This document shows positions 34,856-48,790 of a stretch of DNA of 64,000 bases, piece by piece (position 1 is the first letter of the stretch; every line of letters begins with the position of its first letter). Origin of the DNA: Rhea pennata (Eukaryota; Chordata; Aves; Rheiformes; Rheidae); contig NC_084665.1 in NCBI RefSeq assembly GCF_028389875.1, forward strand, positions 123,274,602 to 123,338,601, written 5' to 3'. The position numbers were made by a program, and so were the translations under genes. The notes beneath the pieces are model-generated. The model saw only the letters and a program-made list of their open reading frames with translations, ran no database searches and was not told the origin of the DNA.

Positions 34856-37027
34856 ATGCAATTGTAGGTGAAGACTTGCCAGCATGGGAAACAGGTGGGT
34901 TCTTGTCCTACTGGAGCACCTGAAATTTCCATCGCACTTCGGTCCTTGCATGAATAAGCAATGAAAGGTTGATCCCAGTGTTTGGCTTCTAATGAATACT
35001 GACTGCAAGAAAAGCCATTGTTATTTGTTGAATTATTTGTGGAAGTTCTAGAACATTTTTGCTTTTCTTCTAACATGACTTATAGAACAACTTGCACAAA
35101 TCTAAAAATATTTAATCTTATAAAGAGTGTCTAGTAAAAGTTGTTCAAGGAAGCTGTCAAATAAGTTCAGATACCAACACTTTAACTGCTGTCAGATTTC
35201 ATATACTATAATAGCTGGCATATATTTTTAGTCTTTTAAGTAAAGATTACTCATCATTTTAGAAGTATTTTAAAAAATAGCACATATGGACTTTTAACAA
35301 CAGTAAAAACTATGGGAATAACATCCATAGGAAAATAACAAATTGTTTAATGCATAAATTGTTTGACTTACATCAGTCATGTATATGACAATTTTACAAA
35401 CTTTAAAGGATTTGTCCAACTTCTAATTTAGGTCATAATGGTTAACTTGGCAGGAGTTCCAAGCTTAACTGCTATTTCAGAATCTTTTCAGAAACTGAAA
35501 ACTAGTCCCTTTTTTTCCACGTGTGATCATTACTCAAAAGCATATTTTTTATTTTTAAAAAAATTTGGAAATGTCCACAATATCTAGTCAGATATCTTGT
35601 AAATCTGTAAAAATAAAAAAAATATGTTCCGGTAGGCATTTCTTTTTAATCCTGTGTTTTTTTTTCCCCCCTCCAAGAGAGATACCTAAGTCGAGCAAAA
35701 TTCTGAAACGGCAAGCTTGACCTTAAAGTACAAGATGCCTAAAGGGCAGCATCATTGCATTTTATTCAATTTTTATTGCAGCATTTTATTCATGCATTGG
35801 TTAGAATGAATAAAAAAGCATTTGAAACCAGCTAAACCTGTGAATATTTTGCTAGTGCATATAAGTTCTGATCTGTCTTAAAAACAGGCACAGTTTTGGT
35901 GTAACTTCTGCATATTACTTTGAAAACCAAGGCTTTCTATAGCCAGAAAAGCACCGACAAGCAGCTGAAGAAAAGTGCTTTTGACTCTGTGTCTGTGTGT
36001 GTCTCACATCACTATGTGAGTGGCTTGTAACAGATGTCAGCTCCATGCTTTTCCCATACTTTCCTAGGTGGAAAAAAAAACATAAGTGAGGTGAATTAGT
36101 AAAGTAATGTGGTAGTCAAGTGATGAAGCTAAATGAGCTCTGCTACCTGGAAGTAATTCAAAAGCTTCTGGGCAGGGAAGGAAAGCACTTTATCACTGAG
36201 ATAAGGTTAAAGGGATATTAAAGGGTCATCACAATACCCTACTCAGGATTAGATTAATGGTATCTAAATCACACTTCTTCAAATGTTTGCCCCATCTGTT
36301 TTTAAAACAGCACTGCAGTGCTGATGTTTCGTGGGTGATTTGCTGTTTTATCCGACTCTCCCTTCAATTAGAAAGCTCTTTATGCCGACAATAAAATTCC
36401 CTTACTACTGCATGTGTTTGTTCCTCCTTGTCCTCTCCCAAAAGGACATAGGAAGAAGCTTATCTTTTTTCTTCCCGGCAGCCTTTTCCGTGTAGGAACC
36501 TGGTTGCTAATTGAGTGAGGAAATGTGCTTTGCACATTTTGCGCAGCCCCACAAAGGCAGGTTGTGAACTCCAGTAAACGCAGCAAAGAATTTCTTCTTT
36601 GGGGTGAGCAGAGCCGGCACGTGTTAGCTGAGCCCCAGAAAGGAAACATCAGTCCCATCACATCTGTGAATTTTATTATTTCTTCTTCTATGTAAAAATG
36701 CTTTGTTAGGGCCCTTTTTTTGATGGTATCAAGCACTTTCACTGGCTTCCTTAAGAGCTCTTGGGATCAGGGCATTGCAGACTTGCACAAAGCCTGTCAC
36801 AGTCACGGGGAAGACTGTGCTGACTTCAGTGAACTTTAGACCTGGAGCTTATTCTGTGGGAGAAATCTTACGTGACAAATTCTTCTCCTGGTAACAGCAC
36901 ACAAATTCATCTGACTCTGGAAAATCTGCACCTCTGTAATTGAAGACAGATGTTCAGCATTTTATTCATCCTAATACCACGAGGGCATATAAAGCATAAG
37001 ATTTTTAAATCCAGAGTTTATATAATT

Positions 37028-37043
37028 AATATATATATATGTG

Positions 37044-37077
<34 letters not shown>

Positions 37078-37078
37078 T
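37028..37078. repeat. (TA)n(CA)n microsatellite
   Basis: Alternating TA with a GTGT interruption, then about eight CA units. Confidence 0.97.
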
Positions 37079-37934
37079 TTATCTTTTTACTTCCACCTTC
37101 TGTACAAAATATGGATATTAAAGAGAATGCCATGGAGCAGCCCTCAAAACTGTCTTAGAAAATGCAGATATTCCCCCTCCAAACAGGCCACAGGCCAGAA
37201 CTACCTGAGCAAAGCCCATAGTCTGGGCTAGCCAGGACTATCTGTTGGTATTCATTTATGTTAGAGTAAGTTGCTTCTTTTTTGAACCAGTGAAACAAAT
37301 GGTCAGAGGCTCTTAAACACAGAAGGGAAATCTAGAGTTATGAAAAGTGTGCTGTAAAATTTCTTTTTTTTAAAAAAATAGTTTCCTTCAATAATTATTG
37401 GACTTCGTTGTTTAACAGATCAAAGTTTCACAAAAAAAAAATCATGTTGCGGCACAATATTTTTGATGTTTTTGAGGAAGGTACAAATATTTTCGTTGAA
37501 ATCATGTATTTCCTGGGAAAACACAACATCTGACAGAAAACTCATCAAAACATACTTTGAATTAAAATTGTTGACCTACTGCAAGTGAATCTTCTCCAGC
37601 CAGTGGAGCAAGAAGATAACCCTCCATATCAGCCGCCACCTCCCAGAATAATCTCAACTTCTTTTATGTCTTCCCTCTAACGACCCTCCCTGAAGGTCCC
37701 TCTCATCTGTGCTTAGCAGTCAAGTATTTCAAGTAGTCGCTTTCCTTACACTAGTGATGGTATTCAGTATCTTTTCTGTGCAGCTGATATTGTCACAGAA
37801 ACCAGAAGTTTAGGCTTAGCACATATATCTCTCGAAAATAGATGTCTGAGGACTAAAAGATATGGCTGTAGCCATTGAGAGCTAAGCTAAAAATAATGAC
37901 TTCCTTTAGACAACAAACCAGTGAAGTCGAAGGC

Positions 37935-38095
37935 CCTAGTCCTGTGCTGTGCTTAAGTGCTGTGCCAAGCAAAACTTGACTTAAGTATGTGTTCTGCTTT
38001 AAGCAAACACTTCATTGATTTGCACGGTAAGAATGGATTTCAATTTAAGCACAGCTTAAGTGCCTTGCTGAATCAGGGTCCAAATGCCTTTCCTG
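37935..38095. repeat. Candidate ancient interspersed repeat with TTAAG words
   Basis: Repeated GCTTAAGTGC-type words in both halves and an end CTTGCTGAATCAGGGTCC resemble an old amniote repeat with self-complementary structure. The family cannot be named with confidence. Confidence 0.35.
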
Positions 38096-38639
38096 CTAAC
38101 CAGTTGTTTGCAGATAGTTTTGGCATCTGCGTGGCAATGTTACAGGCACACAAGGTTACTGGAAATACTGAGGTAGTTTTGTTCATTTTAGGTGAAACTG
38201 GCAAACGTTAAGCGCTTTTAGGAAGAACATTTTTTAAACAGTTACATTTATAGCATAAAACAGCATGCTTTATTGGCAGCAAGCATCTTTCCCAGTTATT
38301 TGGTGCATTCTAAATGTGTGGCTCATCACATGGCAAAAAATATTTCCTCTCCACTGGTATGCAGTGGAAGGGGAATTAGACACAAGAAAGGCATTCAAAA
38401 GATAGCAAGCTTTTAACTGAAACAACCAAGGAGAAGCTTTCATCGTGTAGCCATTCTGAATGACATTGGACATGCAACTGATTGGCACAGCCTTATTTAT
38501 TTTTTTTTCACTTTGATCATAAAATTACTAGGAAAGGCTTAATAGAGTTATAAATATCTTGTTTCCATGAGAGTCCTGGGAAGATAATTATAGCACTGGA
38601 GTCTTTACAAAGATAGAGCATTTATAAAATGATATTATC

Positions 38640-38790
38640 TGAGGAGTCCAATGGATAAGGCAGGGAATTCTGTGTTCTATTCCCAGCTCTGCTATTGACT
38701 CACTGTGCACTTTGGGCAAATCACTTCATCTCTTAGTGACTCAGTTTCCTCATCTATAAATTGGGATAATAACGATAATCACCCACTGCT
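38640..38790 (+). mobile_element. MIR-like SINE, well preserved
   Basis: Reads through the MIR core and tail in order: TTCCCAGCTCTGCTATTGAC, GGGCAAATCACTTCATCTCT, CTCAGTTTCCTCATCTATAA and TTGGGATAATAACGATAAT. Similarity may continue to about 38880. Confidence 0.85.
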
Positions 38791-41700
38791 GCAAAGTCTA
38801 CGAATTAAAAGTTCCAAGTACTACTTATATTCATCGAAACATTGAAAACTCTACAAATGTCTGTAAGATTTGGGGTGAGCTATACACTTTCCTGAATTGG
38901 AAATGGCATATTTGTGTTACTGATAAATTAGATTACCTGCAGACATACAGTCAAAATATTAAAGAGAAACAAAAAGTGGAAACTAAGAGGCTCAAAGACA
39001 CTAATGAAATAGCTGTATTCTAAAATCCGCAAAAATATTTTTTATTAAATTCAGAGGCTGGGTTAAGAAGAGCACGGACAAGTTTCTTGTTGAGTAAAAA
39101 TGCAATACAGTTTCATAAAATCAAACTCCACATAACAGCATTATCTAGAAGTTGTCTAACAGCTACCTGGGAGATATCAACAACACCTACACTCAAACTT
39201 TCCAAACTAAGCAGTATCAGGCTATTTTACTTGTGTACTACTTTTATTGCATTAGAAATTTGGTGCATCATTTTTCCCAAGTATCAAACAGAGAATTCAA
39301 GTAACAAACATCAAAAGAGTTTAATGTGGAAGTATAGTGCAAATATTACTATTAAATCTTTTTGGCTTTGAGAAATACAAGCCAGGAAGGAGAGGTCACG
39401 GCAAATGAGCAAACAGCTGAGCTCCAGTGGGATACTAGGTCCGAAAGGGCTAACGTGGTTTTCGGATACGTTAATGAGAAATTCGGTGATACTTCGTCTC
39501 CCACTGATCATACTGAAACAGCAGTGGCTGCAATTCCAGCAGCTGTTGATAAATTGGAGCGGGATCAGAGCTGAATCAGAAGATTGATAAAAGTGCTGCT
39601 AAAGTATGTAAACAAAATAGTAAAAGCCCTTGAGGCAATCTGTTTAGCTTAAGAAAGGGAGCACTAAGAAGTGGCTTGAGCACAGGCTGTAACTTTCTGC
39701 GCAGGAAACAGAAGTTGAATAATGGATGGTTCTTGCAGCCTTCAGTTTACTGCATTTTTCTCCAATAGACTGAAGTGAAAGCTAACAAATTCCCTTCTGA
39801 AATGAGGTAAAAATGCAGATCATAAAAGGAAATTCTTTTACCAGTGACTGCACTGAAGTTTTAATATTGGTAGTTCTGAAAACCACATTGCATATTTTTC
39901 TGAAACATCCTGAACCCTGATCAAGGCTTTTGATCTGGGGTCTGTGCACTGCTGGGAGAGGGAGAGGAGGAGCAGGCAATCACTGATTACTTTTGAGGAG
40001 TCTGCAAAAGCCGAATCAGAAAAGTAACCTTATAGTCTGAAGACCTGAATTCCCTATACAGGGAATTTTGATTCCTATAAAGCAACTTTTAGGGAGGCTG
40101 CAAAGGCTGAAAACATCTTTTTTGAGGGCGTGATACATGTCCAACAAAGCAGGGTTTACAGGAGATCTTAGGTAATCACAGCTGGCCAAAGAAGCCTAAG
40201 GCTGAGAAAGATCTTCGTTCTTTACAGTTAGGAAGTGGCATGATTTGGCATTCCCTTCCTCTTGGGTCCTTGCTCAGGGATTTCCATGAGCATGTGATGC
40301 CCGTGTGCCGGTGAGGCTCTGGCCATGTAGTCCCTCCCCACAGGCACCCCCAGCCTCCTCTAGCTACGGGGCCTTGCACTGGTACAGTGTGCTCCAAGCT
40401 GAAGACAGCGCCTTGTCACTCTTTCTCACGTCAAAGTTCCAGCTGCAACTGGACTCAACTCTTCTCAGTTAAACACAGAAGTTTCAATGGGTTCATAGTG
40501 TCGGTCTTTGCTACTGCGGACACAGATCCACAAGCAATTTCAAGGTGTTTTATCTTGTTCTGAAAACCATCATTGTTCTGCAAAGCCTTAAGTACATCCT
40601 TGCATTTAGATGACATCAAAAGCAAATCAAGTGCTTTCCAGAACTGTGGCATGGATATGCAGACCCCTGCCCAACGGTCATTGCCAGGTTTAAATGAATA
40701 GCTGGGCAGTACAGAACAAAAGGTAAAATTCTGCTCAGTTCTACTTAGTTTATTGCAGCTCAAGATACTGCCTTTGACCTTCTTCATCTGTCCAAATCTT
40801 GGTATTATCATTTACTATTTTAAGCTTTTTTACACAACTGGAATAATACACAGACATGAAAGGATGATTACAGGGATGCTATGAGGCATTATAACTGAGA
40901 TTTGAAGTTCTCTTTTCTGCAAAAACAGCTCAAAGGATGCTTTAATATCTGAAAGCCTGACAACTGGTTTGTGCTTGCCATGAGCTTAAATCAAGAATCA
41001 TTTTGTTAAAACTCGGTCTCATGAAAATGTTGTTCCTTAAAATAGTAAGAACCCAGTCAGCAGGAGATGGTCATATTCAGTCCTTCAGGTACTGACATAA
41101 TTAGTCCTGCACTTTGGTCTAAATTTTTCTTACAGACTGGCCTTCCAATCGGATTCAGAGATTTTGTAGATGTGCACAGCTTTGCACATTTAGGCATGTG
41201 GGTCTGTAGGACAAATCGTACCCATATGCCAGTACAAATCCAAGTGACAGAACATAGTAAAAGCTGCAATCACAAAAGCATCTGCTCTGAGCCACCACAC
41301 CTGCCAGCACTGATCTGCACATGACAAAACGTATTTATCCCGCCACACGGAGACATGCCAGCACTGGCATCTGTGTAGTTGGGATGAAGGTGGAAGCTGG
41401 GCAAAGGGGGACGGCTGGGGATGTCTCACCTGCTGGATTCTGGGCATCTTATAACCTGGGACCATGCTGTACCCACTGGATGTCTTGAGGAGCTCGTTGT
41501 CCAAATAGGATGCATCTAGCACAGACTCCAGGGAACAGATTTATGTGATGAAGACACAGCACAACTGGCTTCTTTCCAGAAGTGGCGCTGGAGCAGCCCC
41601 AGGACAGGATCCAGTCCTAGGCTCTGTTTCTTCTCTCCCTTTCTTTTTAAATCCCCTTCACTGTTCCCATTTTCCCTGGGAATTTTACTAGTGCTCTTAT

Positions 41701-44700
41701 CCTCCCTTTTCTAGATCAATTGTAAACCCATCTTACTGTTTCCTTCAGGATTTTCAGATACCCAGGCTGCCAAAGACCTTAAAGTGGGAGTGCAGCACTG
41801 AAAGAGATAAGTAAGACTGGCATGTCTTTGCCTCTGTAGGACACAATGCCTGGGTGGACTGGCAACCTCCTCCAGAGCTCTCTCACATCTGGGAAAGCAG
41901 GAAAGATTGGGAGAGACTTCCTTTGGGGTGGTGTGGAGGGAAGACACTCTCTTCCAACCACCTGCTCTGCCATGCTGACTCAGCCTCACGGAAGCTCTGC
42001 CTCATCAGTCACCTACTGCCCAAGAACGTGTGTGTCACGGAGACCTGTTCATTTTGCCATCTCCAGTGCTCACCTTTCACAGGGGCTGACAGTACATAGG
42101 AACTGGCACCATCTAGGGGCCAACTGTCAGTCACTGATGTGTTTCTAGAAAGATCGGTGTCTTGTAAAAATAATAACACACACGAGCATACAGTGACATA
42201 ATGTGTCTGAACAACACCTGTCTTACGAAACATGTTGAAAAGACCAGTGTGTGCAGGTCTTCTACACTCAATTCAGGCACAGGTATCTAATCTCAGTTGC
42301 TACTTATTTCCTTGGATCACTTATTTTCTACTAACTGAATTTATATGTGGTGTCATGTACTGACTAATAACTCATCATTCACACTCCACTGTTTCTGATG
42401 ATATAATTTTGCTTTCAACTGTCTCCTGAAAGTGTCAGAATAATAGATGAATATTTCTGAGAGGGAAAACACAAAAAAAGCTAAGGCTATGGATCACCTT
42501 CTTAGAGAATGAAACAGGTAAAGATTTTTATGATCTCTCTTTGTCTTTGACAATTACAAAATGATAATTAGCACAATCTTTGCTTTACAGGAGCAAACTC
42601 TGTCTTGTAGTTCATTATTCTGTGTGGTTTTCTAATCAGCATATGTAAAAATAGCATTCGTAGTGCTTTTCTTTTCTTGTTTATGTTCCGAAGCAGCTTA
42701 AATAAAATATTCAAAATCTCAATCCGTATTTAGGTACCTAAATAAGCATCTTGATTTTTCAGAGCACCTACAACTTTCTGAATTGCATAGTGCTTCTGGA
42801 AATCAGGCCATTTATATAGGTGTCTATATTTAGGTACATGAGTTTGAAATGTTTGGCTTGAGGTCACATAGCTATGGCTCGTTGCATTTTTTTTATTCCC
42901 ATTTGGGTTGCAATGGGCAAGTCACTTCTAATAATCCTCATCACAAATCTAGGAAATAGCAGGAAAGGTGGTAAAAATTATTATTAACTACCACCGTAAT
43001 GCTCAGCACTTTATAAAATGTATGAAGTTTCCTTCCAGAGAATTTCAGTCTAAAAAAAAGCCAGAAATCAGTGCATCAGAAAGGTAAAACAGTATGTTTA
43101 GAGACTGAGCTTATGCTCTGGTTAAATTGTGTTAATTTCCTGGATTTTATTTATCTGGCATCTTTGTCATTCCTTCTATAAGCTTATGATCATTTTGACA
43201 AGCCAGATGTTTTAGCTTCCTTTATTTTGGCTGGGTAAAACCTAGAAATCGAGTACTTCTACTTGTTAACACATGGCAGCAAACTATAGTTTATTCATGG
43301 GGAATTTGAGCTGAAACAATCAGTCATGCTGTTGAATTATGACTGCACCTCCAAGAATGCTTTTGAATTTACACAGTAGCTTGCACAGCTCTTGCCCTTA
43401 GTCAACCAGGTAGGAAATCTGGTCTTTTTGTAAGGTCTTTTTGCCCAAGATCCTAGAGGGGGATGATTATCACAGAAAGAACATCAAGAGGGAAAGGAGT
43501 CTTATAAAGAAACAAGGAAATCAGTTTCCTTATACTCTCCTCATACCTCTGCAGCTTGCCATCCTCCTAATTTACAAGGTGAGATGCTTGTAGCTTTGCT
43601 AGCAGGTACATATATATATATATATATACAATCAGCATTCCAGACAGTGCTGCTTTAATTTTACATGGAGAATATTGCCAAGAGGAAACAGGCAGCCCAC
43701 AGGTTAAAACAATCTTAAACACCTTGAGTACTTCAACAAAATGAAAATTCCCTTTTTAGCATCCCCTTTCAAAATGCAGGAATTTAAACCTGGCCATAAG
43801 TTTTCAGCTTAGAGAGATCTGGACGTTAGAGATTGTCTCTGTTACAGAACAAAGGTTTTTTTTTTTTTCTTTTTTCAACCAGAGATTGTTTTAAAAGTCA
43901 ATGAAACTTACTTTTCCCCTTGATCTATCATGCATCTAGGCTAGAAAAACATTTCTCAGTTAAAAATATTCCTTAACCAGAAATTGGAACATGGCATTTT
44001 TGTTGTCTTCCAAACTGAGGGTTAGCTGCAATAAATAATAAAGCTCTATTTTTTTATGTTAGATCAGGAATTTTTGCAATATAAAATCCAAAAAACTTTT
44101 TTTTCAGGCAATTCACTCTCAGAAGTGGATGGAAAATGCTAAGACTCCTTGTTCTGCTCTCATTGCTTTAAGATGCAGCAGTCTCCTGTTTGACCTCTGT
44201 CTGATCCTGAAGATGTTTGGGATGTGAATATAGCAGAGAGAGGGCTCAAGGGGCAACAGACTCCAGTGCTGGGGCTCTTCCACTGCAAGGCTGGGAGCTC
44301 ACTGGGATCCCAGAGCAGTGCCACCAGCTCTCCCTGCCTGCCTGACCCTCACATTCCAGATTTGGAAGGAACCTTCATCCCTGGGCACAGCTGAGAGGCA
44401 CATGTTCCTCTGCATCTACAAAGCTCCAGCGAAGGAAATGGCCCTGTTCCTTGACCAACCTGCTTACGGACACATGCGAGGGCATTTTACAGGCATTGAA
44501 ATTATACAGCGAGCAAAGGATACTCTCTGCAGCAAGTTTTCATTAGTGCAGTTACTAAAGTCATTCCTCTTGCAGACACAACTGTGCAAAACGCTCTGTA
44601 GATAATGAAAGATATGGATGGCCTTTGCCTTACATGTTTTTATTTAGCCATCTGCAATACATTGCATCTAAGCTGCTCTGTAGTTGCTAAATGCATACAG

Positions 44701-44739
44701 GATGGAGCTGAAGAGGTGTTGAGGCAATGCTGTCTCACT
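38791..44739. other. Intergenic, no gene recognised
   Basis: AT-rich with short open frames (e.g. 40455-40811 minus, 41190-41522 minus) that match no family I know. A (TA)10 tract lies at about 43612-43631. Confidence 0.6.
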
Positions 44740-45720
44740 GCACTGAGTGTCTGTGTGATAAAATAGCACATGAAATTCAATGGTGATAAGTGCAAAGTAA
44801 TGCACATGGAAAAAATAGCCCTAACTATACATACACAGACATGGGTTCTAGCTATCACTTTTGCTGCAGGAGGTCAAAGTGGACCTGAAAATATTAGTAT
44901 GGGGCTAGGAAGTGGTTAAAAAGGGAAACTGAGCATTAAGAATTGGTAGAAAAGGAACAAATAAGAAAATGACTTTTTTTTTAAGAATATATTTTCGTAT
45001 CTGTTTGAATGTTCCCTATAGTTCTAGACTTCTCATATAGTGAGCAGAGCTCCAGAGTCAGGACTCTTGCTCACGTAGCTCTGCGTTCTTCTGAATCCTT
45101 AGACTGTGCAACTTTTGCCTATTCCAGATCCAGGAAAACTTAATAGTAATTTTAGGTAGAATCAGCATTTTCAAAACCATATTTTTTCAAGTAAAATTAG
45201 AAAAAGTAGAGAGAACAACAATAAAATATGGAATGTCTTTCATACAGGAAATAGAAAAAAAACCACACTAGCTTGGAAAAGAGATAGCTGAAGGAAAACA
45301 CAATTAAAGTTTGCAAAATAATGATGGAGACAAGGTCAACAAAGAAATTTAATTCACTGCCTCTCACAACAAAAGAGTGAAGAGTGTTTAATGAAATGAT
45401 CAGGAAGCAGATTTAAAATTGTTCTACAGAGTGAAGAATTATCATGGCACAGCACGCTGCAGAAAGCAAAACTACAAACGGGCTCAAGAAGAGTTTAGAC
45501 AAATTCACGGAGGACAAGACCACTGGGAACAAATCGGCCTAATACCTTGGATACAACCTTGAGTTAGAAATCCCTAACTCACTAGCTGCTAGAAACTTAT
45601 AAGGTAAATGGGAGAAGAATACCTGGTCTATTTTTACATTGTTTCATTAAGCACCCACTCTTGGCTGCCGCTGGAGATGAGATACAGGGCTAGATGGATC
45701 CCACTATGTTTTTGCACTCT
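44740..45720 (+). mobile_element. Old CR1 LINE, 3' half
   Basis: It starts in reverse-transcriptase sequence (AAATTCAATGGTGATAAGTG, then CAAAGTAATGCACATGG; protein EFNGDKCKVMH). It runs through AGCTTGGAAAAGAGATAGCT, TCACTGCCTCTCACAACA, AAGAGTTTAGACAAATTCA and CAGGGCTAGATGGATCCCA in the order of ancient amniote CR1 3' regions. Many indels; no ORF survives. Confidence 0.8.
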
Positions 45721-48219
45721 AAAAAAGAAATAGAAACAATCATGGGTATACTAATGTGATCTAGGCAACATTAATTTTACTTGCTTTATCCACTCTAATC
45801 TCCAGACTTAGCCAAGAAATCATAATCCATATCTGGCCAAAGAATGTGAAATTATTCCAGGAAGCAGAGATGAAAAAAAAAAAAAAAAAAAAAAAAAAAA
45901 ACAAAGCTCACTTTTCGAGAACATACTGGTTTTGAGATATTACTTATTCATTTCTTCTGAAAAGGGAAAACTGTCATCAAAGCTCCTGCAAAGACAGCAG
46001 GAGTGGGTTAGTGTTTATATTCTGCTGGTCAAAAATCAACATACACATGGAGCCAAAGCTTTTTGGGTTTACTGCTTTAGTTGCACTGAAATTCATTGTG
46101 GTTGTTTACTATATTTGAGAGGCCACTTTTGCTTACAGATTAAATTCTTAGATGAGCAGGTGCAAAATGATGATAATGAGCAGCTCAGGATTTGGATGAG
46201 ATGGTTTAATCCTGTGCTCTGAGATATCAGTAACAAAACTCCCACTCAGTTCTGTAGGAGCAGGACTTCAGCACTGCTTGCAGACCTTGCAAGTAGCAGC
46301 TGTTTTATCACCTCCTTTGGGATTCTTTCCATAATTTCAGCTCCCCCCAGATTTTGGCACCCTTCAACTACTTGGGTTGTGGAAAGATGTCCACAACATT
46401 TAGAAAACATAAGGTGCCTACTCAGCCTGTATGCCCTGCATAGCATTAGGGCTTATGTGGGGAAACAGACTCTAAAAAAGTAGTTATCTCAGTTGCTGTA
46501 ACTCCCTTATTTTTGCATAACTACTCATCCACATCTGAGCAACATGTTGTTTTCAGAACCTTTCCCTTCTGGAATACTTAAATGCTTAAAACAGGATATC
46601 TACAACCTTATAATTATTTCCATTCTAATTATTATGTATTTGAACATTTTTATTGTAAATGGTGGAATTTTGAGCTTTTTCTCCTCATTTACTCCAACAG
46701 TATGTCTGGATGCATTTCCGAAGTACATCTCATCCTTAGCTATTCCTGATTTTCTGAACAAGGATTAGCTTGCCTTCATAACTACAGAGAGTCCGGTTTT
46801 AATACAAGAAAAACAAATGCTAGGGCAACATCATCAGCTCCCTCCTCCCAATATGAAAATATGAAAAAATGGAAAAAAAAATGAGACTGCATACAGAGGT
46901 AACTAAGGAGCAGGAGGATAATAGAAAACAACAAAAGTCTATGATGTAAAGTGTGGGGTACAGAAAGCACAGTCGATGCTCTTCCTAGTTAGATTAAAAT
47001 AAGATATCCTGCAAAGGAAACACATCTAAATGGAGACAAAGGAAGATACTTTATCAGGTTTAATTCTTTAAAAAGTAACAAGCATCCCATTTGATTTGGG
47101 ATTAAAAATATTGAAAAAAAAGATATATTTTATATTATAGTATCTTTAGTTCTATATCTTTCTTTTGCTTTTGTATAATGCCTAATACAATAATGTCACG
47201 GTCAAGCACAAAAATCCCAGTTACGTCAACAAAACAACAGAACCCAATAATTATTTATCTGTTATATATTAAAAAATAAAAGTAGAACCAGAGAACAGAA
47301 GTCTGGAAGGCATCTATCCATTTGTGCATCAAGGTGTAAGTCAGTTCTTAGTTAATAGGATCCGGAAGAAACTCTTCTGTTGCAGGTATAAACACCTGCA
47401 TCTTATTCTAACACACTGCTTTCAGATTTTTGCAGAGATTATGTGGGAGACTATTGGTCTCATTCAATACAAAGTTTTATTTGCTGTTACTGTAAAGTGC
47501 TACATTGAATGGTAATCATTTTGTATATTTTTAACTAATGAAGAATTATTCCTTCCACAGATTCCTGTAGGCTATTTAACAGTTATATGGAAATCCTTTA
47601 ATTCTTCATTATGTTCTATAGATTTTCAGAGCCATCTTTACAGAAATCTATTTACATTTGTCTCACTCTACTGATTAAATCCATACATTCCAAAGCAAAG
47701 TGATCACAGAAAATTAGCATTAGCCCCTGACGCTAACAAGTCTCAGATACGTAGCTGGAAAACAAACCATGACTGAGGGCCATGAGAATGGTTTCTCCCT
47801 TCTAAAACGATGACCCCCCTCATGAGTTTTTTTCCATTAAAATACTGATAATCCTTAAGAATCCTATAAATGTGCCTTCGAGCCTCCTCTATAAATGCAG
47901 AGATGCATCTTATTCACCTTCTAGTACTAAGAGGAGATTAAGTACAGCTATGTTTCCAGCTTAGGCTTGCTTTAATGGCCAGTTTGCTTGTCTGTGGTCA
48001 GAGGTGGGCCTGGAGGAGGTTGGGAACTCTATCTGCTGAAAGCATTTAGGTGCCCCACAGGATCACCAGAGGGGCCATAGGAGCCCCTGTCACAAAAACT
48101 GCCATGAGCTGTGGTGGCATCAGCTGGGTGTGCTGAGGGGAGCCCTCAGTTTGGGGCTCTGGGGAGGTTCCCCCTCACAGGTACGAGTTGGGCCAGCCAG
48201 ACCAGAGAAGAGCAAGACT
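45721..48219. other. Intergenic upstream of RCAN2
   Basis: AT-rich with an A-run at 45873-45900. The stretch 46130-46260 contains GGAGCAGGACTT- and AGCTCAGGATTTGG-type words that hint at another old repeat, but not firmly. No gene. Confidence 0.55.
45873..45900. repeat. Poly-A tract
   Basis: About 28 consecutive A. It starts some 150 nt after the old CR1 ends, so it is not that element's tail. Confidence 0.95.
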
Positions 48220-48790
48220 CATCAGGGCAGCTCTTTCACCTGGCCTCAGTTCACCCACCCCACCTCACTCCCTCTCACCGCATACCCACCTCCTCATCCC
48301 ACCTCACCACCTCTCACCCCATACCCACTCATCAGGGCAGCTCTTTCACCTGGCCTCAGTTCACCCACCCCACCTCACTCCCTCTCACCGCATACCCACC
48401 TCCTCATCCCACCTCACCACCTCTCACCCCATACCCACTCATCAGGGCAGCTCTTTCACCTGGCCTCAGTTCACCCACCCCACCTCACTCCCTCTCACCA
48501 CATACCCACCTCACTCCCTCTCACCGCATACCCACCTCCTCATCCCACCTCACCCCACCTCACTCCCTCTCACCCCATACCCACCTCCTCATCCCGCCTC
48601 ACCCCATACTCACCTCAACCCATACTCTCCTCCTCACCCCATACTCACCTCACCTTGTCCCACCTCATTCCATACCCACCTCCTCGTCCCACCTCACTCC
48701 ATACCCACCTCACCCCATGTTCACCTACTCATCTCACCCCACCTCACCCCATCCCCACACCCCACCTCGCCCCATCTCACCTCATCTCCT
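48220..48790. repeat. C-rich, G-depleted minisatellite (110-bp unit)
   Basis: Near-identical 110-bp units begin with CATCAGGGCAGCTCTTTCAC at 48220, 48330 and 48440. After the third start the array decays into short CACCTCAC/CCATACCCACCTC words. The stretch 48541-48780 has only about 5 G in 240 bases on the plus strand. Its periodic composition creates long, overlapping open frames in all plus-strand phases (rich in His, Pro, Ser, Thr) that are not genes. Confidence 0.95.

Larger units (their letters stand above)
34198..37934. other. CYP39A1 3' UTR and intergenic DNA
   Basis: The first roughly 0.7 kb is probable 3' UTR. The rest is AT-rich with a TA/CA microsatellite at 37028-37078; no gene. 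Confidence 0.6.

Noticed and set aside
40455-40811. 118-codon minus-strand open frame in intergenic DNA
   Set aside because: No recognisable domain, codon pattern or neighbouring splice structure; length is within chance for AT-rich DNA of this size.
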